DNA of 64,000 bases from an uncultured Bacteroidota bacterium. Its GTDB lineage: Bacteria; Bacteroidota; Bacteroidia; Bacteroidales; F082. How positions within the stretch are numbered: position 1 is the first letter of the stretch; each line of letters starts with the position of its first letter. The position numbers and the translations under genes are program-made. Shown piece by piece: positions 1 through 7,162 of this stretch. The stretch covers positions 1-64,000 of the forward strand of contig CAITDJ010000149.1 in assembly GCA_903891085.1 (NCBI GenBank). Direction: 5' to 3'. The notes beneath the pieces are model-generated. The model made no database searches. It was not told the origin of the DNA and saw only the letters and a list, made by a program, of their open reading frames with translations.

Positions 1-46
1 GCAGGATTCCCCGTCTGACCGGCAACAGCCGGGCAGGGAACCTACG
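1..46 (-). ncRNA. Candidate structured RNA, cut by the left window edge
   Basis: Read on the minus strand, this stretch folds on itself: an outer stem (GTAGGTTCCC with GGGGAATCCTGC, one bulged U) encloses an inner hairpin (CCGGC-TGTT-GCCGG). Upstream, around 51-84 on the minus strand, there is a TTTG box, about 20 bases, then a TTTTG box, which is compatible with a Bacteroidota promoter. Part of it (CTGTTGCCGGTCAG, then GGGGAA) resembles the apical region of bacterial SRP RNA. The halves GTCGTAGGTTC and GAATCCTGC also match the T-arm of the neighbouring tRNA-Lys, separated by about 28 bases. Because the 3' side lies outside the window, the identity is unresolved. Confidence 0.3.
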
Positions 47-80
47 ACCAACAAAACGTGGTGTTTGGTATTATACCAAC

Positions 81-114
81 AAAAACACCTACAGAAATAT
101 CATGCAGGTGTTTT
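81..114 (-). terminator. Hairpin terminator downstream of tRNA-Lys
   Basis: AACACCT at 84-90 pairs with AGGTGTT at 106-112, extended by CA/TG beyond one mismatch, with a nine-base loop. A-tracts and T-tracts flank both sides, so it could act in both directions. On the minus strand it ends about 11 bases after tRNA-Lys and is followed by five Ts. Confidence 0.6.
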
Positions 115-124
115 ATTTTAGATG

Positions 125-197
125 TCTCCCCGGTAGGATTCGAACCTACGACCCATTGATTAAGAGTCAATTGCTCTACCAACTGAGCTACGGAGAG
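125..197 (-). tRNA. tRNA-Lys (anticodon CTT)
   Basis: The minus strand folds as a complete cloverleaf of 73 bases. The acceptor is CTCTCCG with CGGGGAG and discriminator A. The D-arm starts TAGCTC and contains TTGGTAGAGC. The anticodon stem ATTGA/TCAAT holds the loop CTCTTAA, which gives anticodon CTT (Lys, AAG). The T-arm is GTAGG-TTCGAAT-CCTAC. No CCA is encoded directly after the discriminator. Confidence 0.97.
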
Positions 198-209
198 ATT
201 TTGGTGGGG

Positions 210-217
210 CAAAATTA
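210..217 (-). promoter_or_regulatory. -7 box of the tRNA-Lys promoter
   Basis: On the minus strand the sequence reads TAATTTTG followed by C, a match to the Bacteroidota -7 consensus TAnnTTTG. It lies 12 bases before the tRNA start. The -33 box is not clear. Confidence 0.45.
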
Positions 218-290
218 AGGATTTTTGGTTTTCATTCAGCATTTCGGGACTTTTATTCATTGTGTTTTTCCAATTCCATATTTAAAATCC

Positions 291-298
291 TACTTTTG
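291..298 (+). promoter_or_regulatory. -7 box upstream of meaB
   Basis: TACTTTTG followed by C matches TAnnTTTG and lies 21 bases before the meaB ATG. A T-rich -33-like stretch (TTTTTC at 265-270) sits about 20 bases upstream. Confidence 0.45.
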
Positions 299-319
299 CT
301 TTTGATAGAATAAGCCCAC

Positions 320-1432
320 ATGGACCGACACCATAAATTTGAAAGTGCGTTGAAAGTGAATGAAGGCATCGAACAGCCTGCGCAGGTAAACAGTGATGCC
401 GTGAACCGACTGAAAGCTTCAAGAAAGGAAATACTCTCACCTGAACAATATGTTGAGGGCATTCTGAAAGGTGATATTGTGATGCTTTCGAAAGCAATCA
501 CACTCATCGAAAGTGCTTTACCCGAACATCAGCAGACAGCGCAACGGATTATTGCTGCTTGTTTACCTAACTCAGGGAAAGCCGTCAGGGTGGGCATAAC
601 CGGTGTTCCGGGCGCCGGGAAGAGCACTTTTATTGAAGCACTTGGCATGTTTCTGATTGGCAAAGGAAGCAAGGTAGCAGTGTTGGCCATTGACCCGAGC
701 AGTCAACGTTCAAAAGGAAGTATTCTTGGTGATAAAACCCGCATGGAAAGACTTTCGATTCAATCAAATGCCTATATTCGTCCTTCAGCTGCCTCAGGCA
801 CGTTGGGCGGCGTTGCCCGCAAAACCCATGAGACAATCATTTTATGCGAGGTAGCAGGCTTCGATACCATCATCGTTGAGACGGTTGGTGTAGGACAGTC
901 GGAAACTGCCGTTCATTCAATGGTTGATTTTTTCCTTTTACTACTAATTTCAGGAGCCGGTGATGAGTTACAAGGCATCAAACGCGGTATCATGGAGATG
1001 GCCGACGGCGTTGCCGTGAACAAAGCCGATGGTGACAATATCACGAAAGCCAACCGTGCCAAAGCCGAATGTGAGAACGCTTTACACCTATTCCCACTAT
1101 CTGAATCGGGTGTAAGTCCGAAAGTGACTACTTGTTCTTCAACTGAAAATATAAGTATTGATACGGTTTGGCAGATGGTTACCGATTATATTGCTGCGAC
1201 CAGAGAGAATGGTTACTTCGACAAAAAGCGCGTTCAGCAAGCAGTCCAGATCATGTATAATTCAATCAACGAGCAGTTAAGGTCACGTTTTTACAACAAC
1301 AAAAAAATACAAATTGCCATCCCTCAGATTGAAGAATCTATCCGGTCAAATAATATGACATCTTATATGGCCGCGGCAATGCTGCTTGAAAAATATTTTG
1401 ATGAGGTAAAGGAGATTCCGAACCGAAAGTAA
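320..1432 (+). CDS. meaB: Methylmalonyl-CoA mutase-associated GTPase MeaB (ArgK family)
   Basis: A 370-residue G3E-type P-loop GTPase that, in characterised relatives, protects and reloads adenosylcobalamin-dependent methylmalonyl-CoA mutase. Visible motifs: Walker A GVPGAGKST at residues 95-103, DPSS at 125-128, the conserved GDKTRM at 137-142, the switch segment ETVGVGQSE at 187-195, and NKAD at 234-237 for guanine recognition. Length is slightly above the usual 310-340 because of an N-terminal extension of roughly 35 residues. The ATG at 320 follows a good -7 box. No mutase gene is in the window, so its partner must be encoded elsewhere. The next gene is unrelated glutamine synthetase after 160 bases, so it is probably monocistronic. 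Confidence 0.93.
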   Translation: MDRHHKFESALKVNEGIEQPAQVNSDAVNRLKASRKEILSPEQYVEGILKGDIVMLSKAITLIESALPEHQQTAQRIIAACLPNSGKAVRVGITGVPGAGKSTFIEALGMFLIGKGSKVAVLAIDPSSQRSKGSILGDKTRMERLSIQSNAYIRPSAASGTLGGVARKTHETIILCEVAGFDTIIVETVGVGQSETAVHSMVDFFLLLLISGAGDELQGIKRGIMEMADGVAVNKADGDNITKANRAKAECENALHLFPLSESGVSPKVTTCSSTENISIDTVWQMVTDYIAATRENGYFDKKRVQQAVQIMYNSINEQLRSRFYNNKKIQIAIPQIEESIRSNNMTSYMAAAMLLEKYFDEVKEIPNRK

Positions 1433-1559
1433 AAGTTATTTTTCATCGTTTTCTTACCAAAATAAAAACGCAGAACCCCCGAATTAACCTCAACACTAGA
1501 TTCATAAGTTTACCAATGTTTTTAATGGTTTGCGGTCGATGTTGGATTGGTAATTTCAT

Positions 1560-1567
1560 TAAATTTG
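1560..1567 (+). promoter_or_regulatory. -7 box upstream of glnA
   Basis: TAAATTTG followed by C matches TAnnTTTG and lies 25 bases before the glutamine synthetase ATG. Two TTGG elements lie at 1542-1550, a little closer than ideal for a -33 box. Confidence 0.4.
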
Positions 1568-1592
1568 CGTGCAAATCTGAAAACGTCAATTT

Positions 1593-3098
1593 ATGAATGA
1601 TCTCATTTCGATGAACCCGAACCCTTTGGTTCAATATCTCAACAAACCTTCACATGAATTCACACGCGACGATCTGATCCGTTATATCGAAGACAACAAC
1701 ATTGAAATGCTCAATTTCAGGTATGTGGCCTGGGATGGCCGCTTGAAAACATTGAATTTTATTATCAACAGTCGCCAGCACCTCGAAAATATTCTCACTG
1801 CAGGCGAACGCGTCGATGGATCAAGTCTTTTTCCTTTTGTTGAAGCCGGTTCAAGCGATCTATATGTGATGCCCAAATATAAAACCGCTTTCCTGAATCC
1901 ATTTGCCAAGGTCCCGACCCTGGACATTCTTTGTGCTTTTTACGACCGCAACGGGAAACCACTCGAAAGTTCACCGGAGTATATCTTAAAAAAAGCCCAC
2001 CGGAGTTTTCAGAAGGTAACCGGATTCACTTATGAAACCATGGGCGAACTCGAGTTTTATATCATTAGCAAAGTGGAAGACGAATTGTATCCTGCAGCGA
2101 ATCAGAAAGGCTACCACGAATCTTCGCCTTTCAATAAATTTGCCGATTATCGCCGGCAAGCCATGCGACTGATCGCCCAAAGTGGTGGTCAGATCAAATA
2201 TGGTCATTCCGAAGTCGGGAACTTCTCCACGGGCGGAAAGGTGTATGAACAAAACGAGATCGAATTTTTGCCCACGAATGTTGAGGACGCAGCTGATCAA
2301 TTGGTGATTGCAAAATGGATTATGCGGAAACTTGCATTCGAACATGGTATAACCATCACTTTTGCTCCAAAAATCATCGTTGGCAAAGCCGGAAGCGGGA
2401 TGCACGTGCACACCCGTTTGATGAAAAACGGTAAAAGTGTTATGACGAAAAACAATATTCTGAGCACCGAAGCCAGAACTGCCATTGCAGGTTATCTCAA
2501 ACTGGCAGCATCACTTACAGCTTTTGGCAATACCATACCTACCTCCTATTTCAGACTTGTTCCACACCAGGAAGCACCAACCAATATCTGCTGGGGCGAT
2601 CGTAACCGATCGGTGCTCGTGCGTGTTCCATTGGGATGGTCGGGATCGAATGATATGATCACCGATGCCAATCCACAGGAAAAAGTAGTTAAATTTGATT
2701 TCAGCCAAAAACAAACCGTCGAATTCCGTGCACCGGATGGGTCAGCGGATATTTATCTGCTGATGGCAGGATTGACCGTTGCAGCACGCACAGGTTTCGA
2801 AATGGAAAATCCGATTGCTTTCGCTGAAAAAACCTATGTTGACGTGAATATTTTCGACGATGCCAACAAGTCAATACAGCAGGAACTGGAACAATTGCCT
2901 ACATGTTGTGTTGAATCGGCAGACGCCCTGATCCGTCACAAAGAAAACTATTTAAAATACGGTGTTTTTACTGAACAGATTTTAAGCTTCATCGTCAACT
3001 ACCTGAAAGCTTACGACGACAAAGACCTGCGCGAAAAACTCGGAAACGACGAACAGAAAATTCTCGCATTGGTGACGCAGTATTTCCATTGCGGATAA
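1593..3098 (+). CDS. glnA: Glutamine synthetase, type I-like
   Basis: Makes glutamine from glutamate, ammonia and ATP in the cytoplasm. The 501-residue protein shows the family's beta-grasp N-domain followed by the catalytic barrel: the metal/substrate glutamates in MGELEFY and QNEIEF, the nucleotide-loop region APKIIVGKAGSGMHVH with the catalytic HxH, the arginine-rich RNRSVLVRVPLG, and EFRAPDGSADIYLL near the C-terminal third. It is slightly longer than the typical GSI subunit of about 470. I do not see the NLYDLPPEE-type loop that carries the adenylylation tyrosine in enterobacterial GlnA, so control by GlnE-type modification is unlikely (inference). No glnK, amtB or glutamate synthase lies nearby. 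Confidence 0.92.
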   Translation: MNDLISMNPNPLVQYLNKPSHEFTRDDLIRYIEDNNIEMLNFRYVAWDGRLKTLNFIINSRQHLENILTAGERVDGSSLFPFVEAGSSDLYVMPKYKTAFLNPFAKVPTLDILCAFYDRNGKPLESSPEYILKKAHRSFQKVTGFTYETMGELEFYIISKVEDELYPAANQKGYHESSPFNKFADYRRQAMRLIAQSGGQIKYGHSEVGNFSTGGKVYEQNEIEFLPTNVEDAADQLVIAKWIMRKLAFEHGITITFAPKIIVGKAGSGMHVHTRLMKNGKSVMTKNNILSTEARTAIAGYLKLAASLTAFGNTIPTSYFRLVPHQEAPTNICWGDRNRSVLVRVPLGWSGSNDMITDANPQEKVVKFDFSQKQTVEFRAPDGSADIYLLMAGLTVAARTGFEMENPIAFAEKTYVDVNIFDDANKSIQQELEQLPTCCVESADALIRHKENYLKYGVFTEQILSFIVNYLKAYDDKDLREKLGNDEQKILALVTQYFHCG

Positions 3099-3221
3099 AG
3101 GGTTTTCGGCTTGATTTTTAACCACAGCCTTACTATACGTTTTCACTTTTCGCTGTTTTTTACTAATGTTTCAAAATCTCTCCGATTTACAGGAACATTT
3201 TAACATTCTGGGTGTTCATGT

Positions 3222-3237
3222 AGGTAGTAATCTACCT
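3222..3237. repeat. Short palindromic hairpin before the SRPBCC gene
   Basis: AGGTAG-TAAT-CTACCT is a perfect 6-bp inverted repeat ending 15 bases before the ATG at 3252. It could be an operator half-site pair or an mRNA hairpin near the start codon. It is too short to be sure it is functional. Confidence 0.3.
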
Positions 3238-3251
3238 GAAAAAATATTTAA

Positions 3252-3719
3252 ATGAGCAAGCTATATACTTTTCAAGCCAAACAATTTATCCCTTCAACCA
3301 TTGATGAAGTGTGGGATTTCATCTCTTCTCCAAAAAACCTGAAAAAAATCACACCACCGTATATGGGTTTCGATATCGTTTCAGAATCACCGGTTGATAC
3401 CATGTACACCGGGATTATCGTGGCCTACAAGGTGAGTCCGATGTTTGGCATTAAAATGAACTGGGTGACTGAAATCACACATATTGAAGACAAACATTAC
3501 TTTATCGACGAGCAGCGTTTTGGGCCTTACACCTTCTGGCACCACAAACACTTCATCAAAGCCGTGGCCGGAGGTGTTGAAATGACAGATATTTTACACT
3601 ACAAAGTTCCATTTGGCTGGATTGGAGATTTGGTTAACTTCTTGTTCATCAGAAGCAAACTCAATGAGATATTCAATTACAGGTTCAAAAAAGCGGAAGA
3701 GATATTTGGGAAACAGTAA
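3252..3719 (+). CDS. SRPBCC (START-like) ligand-binding domain protein
   Basis: A 155-residue single-domain cytosolic protein with the SRPBCC helix-grip pattern. The N-terminal strand ends in IPSTIDEVWDFIS, followed by PKNLKKITPPYMGF, a typical opening of this family. The middle alternates strands (TGIIVAYKV, MNWVTEITHI, HYFIDEQRFGPYTFWHH), and a long C-terminal helix carries RSKLNEIFNYRFKKAEEIF. Related proteins bind small hydrophobic ligands, and many are annotated only as coenzyme Q-binding or cyclase/dehydrase-like. No catalytic residues can be assigned. It lies between glnA and gldA with its own spacing on both sides, so context gives no function. Confidence 0.75.
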   Translation: MSKLYTFQAKQFIPSTIDEVWDFISSPKNLKKITPPYMGFDIVSESPVDTMYTGIIVAYKVSPMFGIKMNWVTEITHIEDKHYFIDEQRFGPYTFWHHKHFIKAVAGGVEMTDILHYKVPFGWIGDLVNFLFIRSKLNEIFNYRFKKAEEIFGKQ

Positions 3720-4027
3720 ACCCTTTTTGTACATATTCAGTTTACCTTTTAACCGGATCAATTATTTTTATTAACAAACTTCTTCCTCAGCATCCAAACA
3801 AATCATCAGACAGGTTCCACTCTTTACAGTAAAAACATAATGCTTGTTGGCTTTTTGTTCGGATTCATTGCATTGTAAGGTATCTGGGAAAAGATTTCAA
3901 ATTGATGATTCGGATTCATTTAAAATTTCAAACCCACCGATTTTGTTCCTAATTTTGATTATCGACTTAAGGCTGATAATCGCACAGTAATTCGAATGAA
4001 ATTTATTTTGAAAAACAATAGAATCCA
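3720..4027. other. Intergenic region with a candidate gldA promoter
   Basis: This 308-base AT-rich gap has no convincing reading frame or RNA fold. The one interpretable site is TAATTTTG at 3950-3957, a match to TAnnTTTG 70 bases before the gldA start, which would serve gldA and the following Rossmann-fold gene. Confidence 0.4.
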
Positions 4028-5212
4028 ATGTTATTAATGAAATTGAACATGGAAAATGAAAGTGAAACATCAGAAAAAAACACCAAGAAAGCATCGGATA
4101 AATCCGGAATAAATCAAAACAGAGTCCTTAAGGCTGTTTTCCCCGGAAAATATATTCAGGGTGAGGGGCTTATTGCCGGATTACCCGCATCGATCCGTTC
4201 TTTTGGCAAGCATGGAATGATTTTATCATCCCATTCCGTAAAAAGCAATATTCTACCCAAATACCTTCAAACATTTGTCGGAAACAATATTTTGATCGAA
4301 GAGTTTCGGGGTGAATGCTGTGAAAAAGAATTGAAACGAGTATCTGATATTATTGTCCGGAACAACATCGATGTGGTGGTCGGTATGGGCGGCGGTAAAG
4401 TCATCGACACAGCAAAAATTGTATCTGACCGGGCCGGACTTCCTGTAATTATTGTTCCAACGATCGCCTCAACCGATGCGCCATGCAGCGGCTGTGCCGT
4501 CATTTATTCGGAGGTTGGTGTTTTTGAATCTGTCTATTATCAGAAAATGAATCCGCAGGTTGTATTGGTTGATATGCATGTAATTGCCGGTTCACCAGCC
4601 CGTTTTTTGGTTTCAGGAATGGGCGATGCCCTCGCAACCTGGTTTGAGGCCAGATCATGCGAACGCACGCAATCGATGAACGAATGTGGCGGTTACAGCA
4701 CAATGACTGGATTAAATCTTGCAAAACTCTGTTATGACACGCTCCTGCTTTACGGACATGCGGCTAAAACGGCCAATGAAAACAACATCATCACGCCTGC
4801 TTTATACAGAATCGTAGAAACGAATATTCTTCTCAGCGGGATTGGTTTTGAAAGTTCAGGCCTGGCCTCGGCACATTCAATTCATAATGGATTATCAGCG
4901 ATGGAGGAAACGCATGTCTTCTACCATGGTGAGAAAGTTGCATTTGGCGTACTTGCCGGATTGCATCTGACAGATGCGTTGCCATCTGAAATGGAAACGG
5001 TATACTCCTTTTGCGAAAAAATTGGTTTACCAACAACATTGAATGATATTGGATTGAAAAATATTGACAAATCGGGTTTGATGAAGGTGGCCACGAAAGC
5101 CTGCGCTCCCGCAGAAGGCATACATCACGAGGCCGGAACCATTACACCCGAAAAAGTTATGGATGCAATAATCGCAGCCGATGCGATGGGGAAAATCAGA
5201 AAAATGAATTAA
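4028..5212 (+). CDS. gldA: Glycerol dehydrogenase (iron/zinc-dependent alcohol dehydrogenase family)
   Basis: Oxidises glycerol to dihydroxyacetone with NAD+. The nucleotide-binding signature GMGGGKVIDTAK lies at residues 119-130, followed by VPTIASTDAPCSG. The three metal ligands expected of GldA are present: Asp200 in SGMGDALATW, His283 in ASAHSIHNG and His300 in FYHGEKVAFG. The protein has 394 residues against about 365 for E. coli GldA. The extra 30 or so are a polar, Lys/Ser-rich N-terminal stretch, so the true start may be a later ATG (for example codon 4 or 8). I considered sn-glycerol-1-phosphate dehydrogenase, which would fit the GGGP synthase elsewhere in the window, but STDAP and GMGDALATW are GldA hallmarks. 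A Rossmann-fold gene follows after 28 bases, probably in the same transcript. Confidence 0.88.
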   Translation: MLLMKLNMENESETSEKNTKKASDKSGINQNRVLKAVFPGKYIQGEGLIAGLPASIRSFGKHGMILSSHSVKSNILPKYLQTFVGNNILIEEFRGECCEKELKRVSDIIVRNNIDVVVGMGGGKVIDTAKIVSDRAGLPVIIVPTIASTDAPCSGCAVIYSEVGVFESVYYQKMNPQVVLVDMHVIAGSPARFLVSGMGDALATWFEARSCERTQSMNECGGYSTMTGLNLAKLCYDTLLLYGHAAKTANENNIITPALYRIVETNILLSGIGFESSGLASAHSIHNGLSAMEETHVFYHGEKVAFGVLAGLHLTDALPSEMETVYSFCEKIGLPTTLNDIGLKNIDKSGLMKVATKACAPAEGIHHEAGTITPEKVMDAIIAADAMGKIRKMN

Positions 5213-5240
5213 ATATTTCAATTATTGTAGGTTTTAAGAA

Positions 5241-5918
5241 ATGAAAATAAAAGCGGTATTATTTGGATCAACCGGAATGATCGGACAGGGCGTGTTGCGC
5301 GAATGCCTCAGCAACAGTGAAGTTGAATCCGTATTGGTGATCAACAGGCACACAACCAAGCTTAATCATCCAAAATTGAAAGAAATCATTCATACAGATC
5401 TTTTCGATTTATCGAAGCTTTCAACTGAACTGTCGGGTTATAATACCTGCTTTTTCTGTCTGGGTGTTTCATCAGCCGGACTTTCGGAAAAGGATTACCA
5501 CCATATAACATTTGATTTAACCTTGTATGTGGCTGAAACTTTATTGGCACGTAACACAAATCTGACGTTTTGTTATATCTCTGGCGCACAGACTGACAGC
5601 ACCGAAAAAGGCAAAGTGATGTGGGCAAGGGTGAAGGGAAAAACTGAAAACGCCTTGCTGGCCATGCCATTTGCGAATGCATATATATTCAGACCTGGTT
5701 ATATTCAGCCTTTGCACGGAATCAAATCAAAAACACTTTTGTACAATGTTTTATATACCGTTTTCAAACCCTTTTATTTTGTTTTGAAACACGCCAAAAA
5801 CTACGTTACAAACACTGAAATCCTTGGCAAAGCCATGATAAATGCAGTCGCGACCAATTATTCGGAAAAGAAAATATTGGAAAGTATTGATATTAATATG
5901 ATTGGAAATAAGGAATAA
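5241..5918 (+). CDS. NAD(P)-binding Rossmann-fold protein (atypical SDR, HTATIP2-like)
   Basis: A 225-residue single Rossmann domain. The dinucleotide loop GSTGMIGQG lies at residues 9-17. Next come an acidic end of strand 2/3 (LVINRHTTK), DLFDLSKL, the strand CFFCLGVSSAG, and a short-chain-dehydrogenase-like YISGAQTD near residue 113. A conserved K within WARVKGKTE takes the position where extended SDRs carry their lysine, but no clear YxxxK is visible. The segment FRPGYIQP matches NAD(P)H-binding atypical SDR proteins. Enzymatic activity is therefore uncertain. It may be a redox sensor or chaperone-type member. Position 28 bases after gldA suggests co-transcription. Confidence 0.75.
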   Translation: MKIKAVLFGSTGMIGQGVLRECLSNSEVESVLVINRHTTKLNHPKLKEIIHTDLFDLSKLSTELSGYNTCFFCLGVSSAGLSEKDYHHITFDLTLYVAETLLARNTNLTFCYISGAQTDSTEKGKVMWARVKGKTENALLAMPFANAYIFRPGYIQPLHGIKSKTLLYNVLYTVFKPFYFVLKHAKNYVTNTEILGKAMINAVATNYSEKKILESIDINMIGNKE

Positions 5919-5935
5919 GTATCAACCGGAACAAA

Positions 5936-6949
5936 TTATTTCATCTTCGCATCCAGCCATTCAAATATTACCTGATAGGCTTTTTCGCGCACTGGTTTAG
6001 GCGACAAAATAAGGTCGTGCATTCCGTTTTCGATGGTCATCACCTGGCAATCGCCCTTTATTTTATTACCAAGCTGTTCGATATGTTTCACATTTAGCAC
6101 AGCATCACCCTCAAAAAATTTCCTGTCCCATTCTTTGCCATACACAGATTTTGATGAATGCAACACCAAGGAGGGTTTATCAATCTCGAAACCTTTCCGC
6201 GCCTGCACCTGGCCTTTGTGGATGGCCCGAATCCAACCTTTATTCACTTCAGGCGAAACAATCTGTTTCCAGTTTGTATTGAAATCCCACTCACCATGCG
6301 CTGATGTATGCAAACTGCTGCCATAAATGCCGATATTACCTTTTTCATGAATAGTGTCGTTGGGATGCTTTTTACCCTGACAGGAAATAAACGGAACACC
6401 CAGTGCCCGCAACAAAAATCCCATATTCATATTATAAAACGGGCTGTTCATCAACACGGCATCGAACAATTCGCTGGCATGATGGTCGTTTGCATAGAGC
6501 GAAACGGTCAAACCGCCCGTCGAATGGCCCGATAACAGCACTTTCAGCTTGCCTTCGGCCCGAATGATCTTCAGTGCAGTATCGATGTCGGCATAATATT
6601 CTGACAGATCGCGGGCATTCGTGATTTTTTGGTTAGGGAGCCACGACCGTCCGTATTTTCGCAGGTCGAGGGCATAAAAATCATAGCCATGACTATTGAA
6701 TTGGTCGGCCATTTCCTCCTGAAAAAAATAATCGTTCAATCCGTGCACATACAACACTGCCTTGGTAGTTTCGGTGGCACAGCTTTTCTTCACCAGGGTG
6801 CAAACTACTTCACCTTCATAATCCGAAGGCTGATGAATGGTGGTTTGCAGAAATCCATTCCCCAGTATATCAGATTTGTACTGAATCTGGGCAGACACAC
6901 TTCCCAAAAAAAGGAAGAGAAACAGTAAAATTGCGTTACATTTTTTCAT
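5936..6949 (-). CDS. Secreted alpha/beta hydrolase (serine aminopeptidase S33/monoacylglycerol lipase-like)
   Basis: A 337-residue hydrolase with a signal peptide (MKKCNAILLFLFLFLGSVSA, cleavage near residue 20), so it acts in the periplasm or outside. The alpha/beta-hydrolase core shows the oxyanion strand VLYVHGLNDY, the nucleophile elbow LLSGHSTGG (Ser in GHSTG), and a C-terminal GMHDL histidine. The acid is probably the Asp in FFEGDAVL. The closest general pattern is the Hydrolase_4/lysophospholipase group. Substrate is unknown. It is convergent with the Rossmann-fold gene (17-base gap) and divergent from the GH5 gene (213 bases), so it forms its own transcript. Confidence 0.8.
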   Translation of the reverse strand: MKKCNAILLFLFLFLGSVSAQIQYKSDILGNGFLQTTIHQPSDYEGEVVCTLVKKSCATETTKAVLYVHGLNDYFFQEEMADQFNSHGYDFYALDLRKYGRSWLPNQKITNARDLSEYYADIDTALKIIRAEGKLKVLLSGHSTGGLTVSLYANDHHASELFDAVLMNSPFYNMNMGFLLRALGVPFISCQGKKHPNDTIHEKGNIGIYGSSLHTSAHGEWDFNTNWKQIVSPEVNKGWIRAIHKGQVQARKGFEIDKPSLVLHSSKSVYGKEWDRKFFEGDAVLNVKHIEQLGNKIKGDCQVMTIENGMHDLILSPKPVREKAYQVIFEWLDAKMK

Positions 6950-7162
6950 TACAATTACATTGAATTCATGATCAAATGTACGAAATCATTTAAAATCCAC
7001 ACATCTTGCTGCCGAACAACAGGCGGCGGGTTGTTAAAATCGGAAACTGGTATTTGAAAAAGGAAAACAAAATTTACGATTAAATTTCAACCTGTTTAAA
7101 ATAAGAATAGTAAATTGCAGCGATTGTAACAGATTAAAAAAACCGGTTTAATAATCATTTCC

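Noticed and set aside
42-260. Protein-coding frame on the minus strand across tRNA-Lys
   Set aside because: It runs straight through the complete tRNA and its terminator, so it is a chance frame.
4028-5212. sn-Glycerol-1-phosphate dehydrogenase, which would pair with GGGP synthase
   Set aside because: STDAP, GMGDALATW and FYHGEKVAFG are glycerol dehydrogenase signatures. The G1P dehydrogenase motifs are not seen.
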